Shown here: piece after piece, positions 56,757 through 64,000 of the stretch
Position numbering within the stretch: position 1 is the first letter of the stretch
Layout: each line of letters begins with the position of its first letter
Source of the DNA: Neoceratodus forsteri
Taxonomy: Eukaryota; Chordata; Ceratodontiformes; Ceratodontidae
Reading direction: 5' to 3'
Length of the DNA: 64,000 nucleotides
NCBI GenBank assembly: GCA_016271365.2
Contig: CM057450.1
Location: 1,800,672,967-1,800,736,966 of the forward strand
Position numbers and translations under genes: made by a program
The notes under the pieces: model-generated
The model's input: the letters and a program-made list of their open reading frames with translations, nothing else
Databases searched by the model: none
Told to the model about the DNA's origin: nothing

Positions 56757-59462
56757 GAATTCCCTTCTCATAAATGCTAGGAGTTTAAATAACAAGTTTG
56801 GGGAACTACAATTTGCCATGAAAACTCTTGATATTAGTATTTGTGCTATAACTGAGACCTGGTGGAGCCCTGATGACCCCTGGGATAAACATATCCCTTG
56901 TTATGATCTATTTCACTGGGCTAGAAATACCAAAAAGGGGGATGGTGTGGCCTTGTATATCTCCAATAATGTAGTCTCCAGTATAGTAGATACTCAAAAA
57001 TGGGACAAAGTAGAAGTTTTATGGGTAAAGATATCTCTCGCTCATACTGACACTATTAATATCGGTTTAATTTATAGACCTCCCTCAGTTTCCTTGGATC
57101 AAGATGAACAGATTTTAGATTTTATAAATACTATTGGTACCACTAATAGCAATATTGTTCTTGGAGACTTAAACCTTCCTGCATATATTTTGAAACACTC
57201 CAGTCCAAAACTACCTTAGAGTTACGTTACTTGGAAGCGTATATGTTAGCCAGGATGAACAAATTGGTGACAGCCAACACCTGAGAAAACAATATTTTAG
57301 ACTTCGTCTTAAGTAACTTAACCGATAATATAATTGACTCTAAGGTTCTTCCCCCTCTTGGGTCTATTGACCATTTTATGGTATGTTTTTCCAATTTTAT
57401 TGGACAAGAAAACACAAAAGGAAGGACTGTCAAATATAATTATAACAAAACTGATTTTGCCAGCATGAGACATTCCCTAAATGCATGGAAGTGGGAAGAG
57501 GATTTCCAGGATAAACCTTTAAATCATATATGGGACCTCTTAGTTGATAAAGGTAACTTCCTTAACCAAAACCTTTACCCCATTAAAGTGCCATGAAGGC
57601 AGTAAAAGGACTTTGCCCAAATGGATGACTCATCCCGTCCAGAAAATGATCAAAAAGGAAAATAAAGCTTTTGTTAGGGCTAAGAAATCTGGTAACCGCA
57701 AATGCTGGGCTGCCTATAAAGCTCTCCTTAAGCAGACCAAAAGATGTATATTTAATGCTAAAAAGGAATATGAATTACGTCTTGCGATCAAGGTTCAGGA
57801 CAATTACAAATGGTTTTATGCATACATTAATAATAAGAGGGGTACAAGTCGTGCTATTAGACCTCTTCAGGCAACAGATGGTAGCATGGTTCCTGATCAG
57901 TTTCACATAGCCCAACATTATAATAATTTTTTCCATCAGTATTTAACAACAAAACACACCCTAAGTTAATGCATCTGGACACGCTGCTAGATACTGGCCT
58001 CTTAATCACTAGGGATGAGGTCCTTAAAAGGCTTCAGAATATTAATCAAAATAAATCACAGGGACCAGATGGGTTGCATCCAAGAATAATTAAGGAGACT
58101 GCAGGCATCTTAGCTGACCCAGTAACTTTGATTTTCAAAGATCATTGGATGGGGATATGTCCGCATGGCATGGAAGCAGGCAGCGGTGGTGACCATTTAT
58201 AAGAAGGGAGTAGGCATGAGGTGTCAAATATAGACCAGTCAGCCTCACATCAGTTCTGGGTAAAGTCCTCGAAGGTATTATTAAAGATCATATTAATTCA
58301 TACCTTAAAAACCATCATGACAGACCCTGTTCAGCATGGTTTTACTAGTGGAAGATCTTGTCAGACAAATCTCTTGGAATTTTTACGGAAGGTTAGTAAG
58401 ACACTTGACCAAAAAGCAATCAGTGGATGTGATTTACATGGATTTTCAAAGGCCTTCAATAAGGTTTCACATGGAGAACTTATTGATGCATTAATTGAAC
58501 TTGGACTGGAAGGTAAAATAACTAAATGGATAGGAACATCTTGACACTAGGAAACAATTAGTTAATGTAGGTGGAACCTGTTCAACCTAGGCAGAGGTGA
58601 CTAGTGGGGTGCCTCAGGGCTCTGTCTTGGGGCCTTGTTTATTTAACATCTGTATTGCCTCATTAAGCACTGCTACTGGTGTATGGTTAGCTAAGTTCAC
58701 AGATGACACCAGAGTTGGCTATACAGTGGACAACCTGGAAGATCATTGATGCCTTCAGAGGGCATTGTATGATTTGGAAAACTGGGCATCTGTTAAAAAA
58801 ATTAACCTTTAATATAGACAAATGTGTTATGCACTTCGGGAGACTTAACGGACACAGATCTTATACACTTGGAGGAAGTAAACTCAATATAGTGGAGCAA
58901 CAAAGTGACTTGGGTATTACAGTAACGAAGGATCTCTCCTTTAAACTACATTGCAACTGGGTTATAAAAAAATCCAGCAGTATTCTACACTGTATTAGCA
59001 AACACATTACATGTAGAAATAAGGAAGTCATACTACCTCTGTACACCTCCTTGGTGAGACAGCATTTGGATTATTGTGCCCAGTTTTGGTCACCTGGTGG
59101 GAAAATAGAGATAGCGGCACTTGAAAAAGTTCAGAGGACGGCCACTCGCGGCATTCTGGAAGCAAAAGGGCATGATTATCATACAAGATTGAACATCTTG
59201 GGCCTTTACTCATTGGAATATAGGCGACTAAGGGATGACATGTGTGTGATATTTAAATCACTCACAGATCCCGGCCTATGGGAACTCCTGGGGTTGAATT
59301 TCAGGGAATTATCTTATACCACTAGGGCCCATCCCCTACAACTAATGGTAGCTTGTCCTAGAACAGAATAAAGGAAATCCTGGCTTACTCTAAGAATAAC
59401 CAGTACTTGGAATATGCTCCCACTAGAGGTAGTAGCCAGTGATAGTACGAGCACCTTTAACA
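56757..59462 (+). pseudogene. LINE ORF2: endonuclease-reverse transcriptase
   Basis: Endonuclease: NARSLNNKFGELQF (about 56776-56815), CAITETWWSPDDPW, GDGVALYISNNV, GLIYRPPS, and VLGDLNLPAY (about 57159-57190). The late SDH motif is degraded to IDH (about 57367). RT: QGPDGLHPRIIKE (about 58060), GFTSGRSCQTNLLEFL (about 58340), HGFSKAFNKVSHG (about 58438), [14 protein letters not shown] (about 58605) and KFTDDTRVG, where the usual FADD is FTDD (about 58692). The C-terminal part is a long open stretch (58703-59371) with RQHLDYCAQFWSPGG. Two or more frameshifts occur between blocks. Confidence 0.83.
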
Positions 59463-59692
59463 GTTCCACTGATCCATCCTCACGGAGGTCGAGAGGGCTC
59501 ACGGAGCTGCTGCTCTCCCCCAACCCCAACGAGCAAAAGCTCCACTGATCCATCCCCACGGAGGTTGAGAGGGCTCACGGAGCTGCTGCCCTCTCCCACC
59601 CCCAACGAGCAAAAGTTCCACTGATCCGTCCCCATGGAGGTCAAGAGGGCTCACGGAGCTGCTGCCCTTCCCCACCCCCAATGAGCAAAAGG
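59461..59692 (+). repeat. Three tandem 76-bp GC-rich units
   Basis: TCCACTGATC recurs at 59465, 59541 and 59617, followed each time by GGAGGT, GAGAGGGCTCACGGAGCTGC and CCCAACGAGCAAAA. A fourth copy lies at about 60393-60470 and both are followed by GCACAGCAGCTGG and CTCATCTTGCTGAATCTGT. The units precede an L2-like LINE and probably form its 5' UTR. Confidence 0.85.
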
Positions 59693-59849
59693 TACGGCAA
59701 CGCATTGCACAGCAGCTGGAGCTCATCTTGCTGAATCTGTGTTTGGCGCCTTTTTTTTAATTCAAACCTCACCCGATGCATGGTGCTAACTTTATTGTCG
59801 TTGTACAGGTGGACATAGTTTTTTCATGGTAGATTCATAAAAAAAGGGA

Positions 59850-60015
59850 TACTTTAATTCTTGTCCCAAATGTTTTAATTAAGGTGTAACACTGTATAAG
59901 AAAAGGGTACTTTAATTCTTGTCCCAAATATTTTAACTAAGATGTAACACTGCATAAGAAAGGGGTACTTTAATTCTTGTCCCAAAGGTTTTAACTAAGG
60001 CCTAATGCTGCCTAG
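59850..60015 (+). repeat. Three tandem 58-bp units
   Basis: TACTTTAATTCTTGTCCCAAA recurs starting at 59850, 59908 and 59966 (21 bases each, the last base varying little), followed by TTTTAA-TAAG and TGTAACACTG. The array is between the two sets of 76-bp units. No function is assigned. Confidence 0.9.
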
Positions 60016-60690
60016 CTAGGATAACTGCACCTCTTAAAGCAATTTAAAACTGCTAATTCATTGGTAATGCTTTACTGAATGAAGTTACTAGCCCAAGTCT
60101 GTTTAAAAAATAGGGAACTTTCATTTGTTCTGAGCAGAGAAAGAAGCATTAATTACTTAAGACGGTCTCCTCTGTTAGCTACGAGCAAATGCTGCTGAGC
60201 TAATGTGCCTGCACCTCTAAAAGTAAATTAAGTAAAGACTGTTATGCTCTGCTGAAATATAGACTGTTGAAATAGAACTGGAGGATTCTCAGGGGGCCCT
60301 TAACAAGTTCAGGACACGTAGCCTCTGCACCCTACCGAATTCTCCCCCACCTCCTACCTATAAGTATTCTTACCTATTCTCTCTTTTTTCACAGTTCCAC
60401 TGATCTGTCCCCATGGAGGTCGAGAGGGCTCACGTGGCTGCAGCCCTCCCCCACCCCCAACGAGCAAAGTATGCAGCAGCAGCACAGCAGCTGGGCTCAT
60501 CTTGCTGAATCTGTTGTCCCGCTGACGCCCGCGCCGGCTCCCCACCACCACAAGAGGACACGGCTTTGAGCCAATCAGTCCACTTCTCCACTTGCAGATT
60601 ATACACACTCACCACTAGGAACAGATAACCTCTGCAGTTCTTCTCCCTTACTGTCTTCTTCTCTGATCCTCCTCCCACCACTTAGCTACT

Positions 60691-63285
60691 ATGTTTCTTT
60701 CACTCCCCATACACTCCCTGCTCTTCCCTGTACTAACACCTCCCCCCACTATCTACCCTGCAAATCTCCAAAACTTGGTCAACACAGTATTGATGCATGC
60801 CCGTCAGAATTCCCCTTCTAAATATCCTGCCACACCCACAGTTATTCTTTCTCCTACAACTAAACAAGTATTATTCTGTGCTGGTACCCTCTTCCTACAA
60901 TACCCTGCCACCGCAAGAAATGGATGTTTGTTTCCCGGCACCCATCTGCCCCCCAACTCTCATCCCCGATCCTGACATCCCCTCACAGTACAATTCCTTA
61001 TCCAGGCATCCCCTGCATACCTCCTCCCATTCCCACACGTTCTGCCACTGAAAACTCCCTAGCTCTTAAGTTACATTACCCCAAAAAATTGGCCTGGAAT
61101 CCCATCCTGTCATTCCTCCTCCTACTCCTAATGTCCGGTAATATACACCCAAACCCTGGCCCCCACGCAACCTCCATGCCTACAACATACCTCTCAGGTG
61201 GCTTGCGTATTGTCTCCCTAAACATCTGCAGCTTACTGAAAAATGGGACTCCTACCAGGGATGGGTCCTGCAGCATCATCCTAATGTCATTGCTGTGGGT
61301 GAAACTGGCTCTCCTCCCGTATACGGACTCATCGGTCTCCTCCCAGGTTATAATGTTTTCATGTTGACCGACAGGGTCGGGCGGTAGAGGGGATGTGCCT
61401 TATACACCAAAGACACGCTGAATGTTCACCTACTCCCTCCCCACCTTCTCCCTGGACCCCAGGCACTCACACTAAACTCACTATCGGTCACTCCCATACC
61501 CCCTGCTCATCACTGCCATATACATTCCCCTAGAGACCAAAAGGTGGCCTTCTCATTCTCCCTATCCTACCCCCTCAAAACTAAAAATTATTCTGGGAGA
61601 CTGCAATATCAACTGGTTAGCCAAGGCAGCTGCTCCTTTCATAGACGCGCCACAGCCCATGACCTCACACAGATAGTCCTGTCACCCACCCGAATAAACC
61701 TGCGCTCTGGGTCCTCCTCCTGCTGGACCTAGTCTTCACAAACTGCCTCACAGAATCTCCAGCACTACTATTCTCCCAGACGTGATTAGTGACCACTCCC
61801 TGCCCTTTGCTCCTGGACGTGCAAGATACCCAAATCCTCCGTGAAATGATCATACGACACAAACTTGGCCCTGGTAAACTTGCCTCCTAAAACATACCTT
61901 AGTGCTATGGATTGGTCCTTCATAACTAACGCCCTCGACCCCGACAGAGCCCTAGACCTTTTCATTCACTCATATAATGCTATCTGTGATATGTTCGCCC
62001 CCTGACCAAAAGAATGGTCAAAGGCAACCGTGCACATGGATATCAGATCATCTACTGGCTCTGATGTGGTCTAGGGACTCCCTATGGCACCAGTCCAATG
62101 AGATTGGATGGCCATCAGACAGACAGAAATACTGAGAGGCCCGTAACCAATGTACCTGGGCTCTGCGCAAAGCCAAGGCACAGTTGTACAGATCTGCCCT
62201 AACCTCCACTTGGGGTGTGAGGCGCAAATTCTGGAACAATATCAAGGACATCTGGGCAAAGCCCACAACTCTGTCTCTACACAAACTAGTCAAGAGAGCC
62301 TGACCTCTGATCCCTCCTGGGTTGCTACCGCTTTTAATCATGCCTTCAACCGACCTCAGCCATGTCCTCCCCTAGCCACTTCTTTGACCCACCCTGACCC
62401 TCCACCTCCGCCCACTATACACACCTCCATTTCACCTCTGTTGCATCACTTCTAAGTCAGCAGAGCCATACCTTATAAAAGCCTTAAACCACTCTTCATA
62501 CGATGCGACTCCTTGGACCTGAGACTTCTCCGGCTCACACTTTCCGAGGTGCTTACCCCCTGACCCACATTATTACTGGTCCCTTTGCCTCAGGAAATTC
62601 CCTCGCACTGAAAATCTGCTCCATCACCACCATATTTAGAATGGAGACCGTACCTCCACCAGCAACTACCGCCCCATATCTGTTCTCCCCCCCCCATCTA
62701 AAGCACTAGAGCGTATAGTCTCTGACCAGCTAACTGACCACCTAAACAAACACAATATACTTTGCCACCAGCAACATGGTTTCCGTAAGGGATACAACAC
62801 GATGACTGCCCTACTTGAGTTCACCACCCACCTCCATACGGCCATCGACAGAGGTCAGCTTTCCGGTGCAGTCTTCCTCAACCTCACAAAAGCAATCGAC
62901 GCCGTCAGCCACTCCCTCCTACTAACCACCCTCGCCAAACATGGTCTCTCTCATGATGCTCTCTGCTGGTTCTTTGACTATCTGGCAGACCACTTGCAGC
63001 AAGTCAAAATTGGAACCACCTTATCCGGCAAACTGCCCATCCGCTCTGGTGTCCCGCAGGGGTCTATCCTCGGACCTTTGTTATTCAGCCTCTTTCTCAA
63101 CTCCCTCCCCCAGTCCTGTTCAGGCAACATTCTTCTCTACGCGGACGATGCTGTCCTGTACGCCTCCAACCATGATCCTACTCGGCTCCACCTCTCTCTT
63201 CAATCCTCCTTCAGTGATGCCGAAAAGTGGTTCACCTCACAACGCCTCATCCTAAATTATAAAATGACTAAAGTCATTTTATAGA
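60691..63285 (+). pseudogene. L2-like ORF2: leader, 2A-like motif, endonuclease, reverse transcriptase
   Basis: The frame 60924-61367 carries a hydrophobic run then MSGNIHPNPGP (61131-61163), then IVSLNICSLLKNG, the endonuclease start. Later blocks: LGDCNINWL in a shifted frame (about 61585-61620) and ISDHSLPF (about 61785). RT lies in a fully open frame at 62802-63284: HLHTAIDRGQLSGAVFLNLT (the usual catalytic FxDLxKAFD is FLNLTKAID), SGVPQGSILGPLLFSLFLN (about 63039-63095) and LLYADDAVLYA (about 63135-63167). Loss of Asp in FLNLTKAID may by itself inactivate RT. Frameshifts separate the endonuclease from RT. Confidence 0.76.
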
Positions 63286-64000
63286 TAAAGAGATGAGCTC
63301 TGGAAAAAAGCACGCAGACTGAACACTGCAGAGGATTGGAACCAGTTCAGGAGACTACGAAATTTATGTACCAAAACAATCAGAGAATCGAAGACCACCT
63401 TCTTCAAATCCGAACTCGACTCTGCCACAAAGAGCTCAATCAAGCTCTGGAACACAATCAGTGATCTGCTAGGCCTCCCAGGAAATTCACTCCGACCAAG
63501 ATTACCTCTGGCAACTTGACTATAACCGAAAAGGTGGATATACTTGACGATTCAATAACCACTTTGCTACTGCAGGCATGGCATTTGATAACTCCTGCAA
63601 ACATACTTCACTCCCAGACTGCCAGCCCACTGCCTGAGACTCTGATAGCTCGCGCCTTTCTCACTTCAACCTGCCACACTGAAAGAGGTGAGGACCTCTT
63701 GCTTCAGTTGGATACTAGAAAAAGTGCTGGGGCCGACTCTTGACCCTACTTCCCTAAAAATTGCCTACCACGTACTAGCGATACCCGTCACCCACCTTTT
63801 AACTTATCCTGTCTCAGGGCACCTTACCACCTATATGGAAGACAGCACATGTCATACCACTGTTCAAATCAGGTGACCGTGGCGATCTCAATAACTATAG
63901 GCCAATTTCCTCCTTCCGTCCTGTCCAAGCTTCTAGAAAATTGTAAATGCACAGCTGAGGACTCACCTTGAGTCTAGGGAACTGCTAAATCTATGCAGTC
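63286..64000 (+). pseudogene. L2-like LINE fragment, linker and RT start, cut by window edge
   Basis: The sequence enters a LINE ORF2 mid-linker: RRLNTAEDWNQFRRLRNLC (about 63325-63375), then IKLWNTISDLLGLPG (about 63438-63480). RT domain 0 follows with LLLQLDTRKSAGADSLDP (about 63700-63750) and SGDRGDLNNYRPIS (about 63870-63910). The linker differs clearly from that of the preceding LINE (62050-62300), so this is a separate, 5'-truncated copy. It continues beyond 64000. Confidence 0.75.

Larger units (their letters stand above)
54843..59462 (+). mobile_element. CR1/L2-group LINE, near full length
   Basis: Tandem 5' units (54843-55620), ORF1 with zinc ribbon and SGNH hydrolase (55717-56680), and ORF2 (56757-59462). 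It lies directly after the DIRS RT fragment and is cut at 59462 by the 5' repeats of the next LINE, so its 3' UTR is missing. The 17835-18320 fragment has a similar C-terminus. All frames contain stops or shifts. Confidence 0.82.
59461..63285 (+). mobile_element. L2/CR1-group LINE with 2A-like motif
   Basis: A GC-richer plus-strand LINE: tandem 5' repeats (59461-60470), a Pro/Ser-rich N-terminal frame, a hydrophobic segment with a 2A-like motif, endonuclease, linker and reverse transcriptase to 63285, where a different LINE piece starts. The C-terminal domain and 3' end are missing. Confidence 0.78.

Noticed and set aside
62802..63284. Intact, active reverse transcriptase
   Set aside because: The frame is open and has YADD, but the FxDLxKAFD block reads FLNLTKAID, upstream frames are broken, and the C-terminal domain is missing.
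1..64000. A novel defence, biosynthetic or signalling gene system
   Set aside because: Outside one host exon, every sizeable coding signal is explained by decayed retrotransposons. The unusual content is structural (palindromes, target-specific insertion, DIRS ends), not a gene cluster.

Overview
This window is repeat-packed vertebrate nuclear DNA, almost certainly from a large genome of a non-mammalian tetrapod or lobe-finned fish. The mixture supports this: CR1-type LINEs with a 3' end carrying the AGAAACATAG repeat, a Tx1-clade LINE, L1, L2-like LINEs and DIRS tyrosine-recombinase retrotransposons. An amphibian, possibly a caecilian, is my best guess, with lungfish as an alternative; this is inferred from repeat content only. 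No prokaryotic genes, operons, CRISPR arrays or phage genes are present.

Only one host exon can be supported. It lies at 19922-20050 on the plus strand, is 129 bp long and phase 0 at both ends, and has a polypyrimidine-AG acceptor and a GTGAGT donor. It encodes 43 residues resembling the S1-S3 region of two-pore cation channels (TPC3-like). No neighbouring exon was recognised, so the window is probably two very long introns of one gene.

Layout. 741-3730: CR1 copy A (minus). 4640-5045: a diverged repeat here called X. 5741-15260: a SINE-like repeat split by a Tx1-clade LINE (ORF1 with three zinc knuckles, ORF2 with endonuclease and reverse transcriptase) that is itself split by CR1 copy B; a second Tx1-type tail sits at the same target. 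16345-17670: minisatellite of about 48 bp units. 17835-18320: LINE 3' end. 21782-23300: a compact DIRS relic with inverted ends and an internal complementary region. 23760-24850: LINE ORF1 hydrolase fragment. 25193-26779: two foldback palindromes plus repeat X-like sequence. 26979-33290: an L1 (minus) inserted in foldback sequence. 35930-39780: a LINE split by a 540-bp palindrome. 39785-42174: inverted LINE tails around an L2 fragment, then two more palindromes. 42786-54840: a DIRS gag/RT region split by an L1 (45118-53930), which holds a tRNA-headed SINE and CR1 copy C. 54843-59462: a nearly complete LINE with duplicated 391-bp 5' units. 59461-63285: an L2-like LINE with tandem 5' repeats and a 2A-like peptide motif. 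63286-64000: a further LINE piece cut by the window edge.

All element genes carry stops or frameshifts, so nothing here looks currently mobile. The main interest is the insertion chronology, which junctions and target duplications let one read directly: DIRS, then L1, then CR1; and SINE-like repeat, then Tx1, then CR1. A second point of interest is the unusual density of large palindromes.
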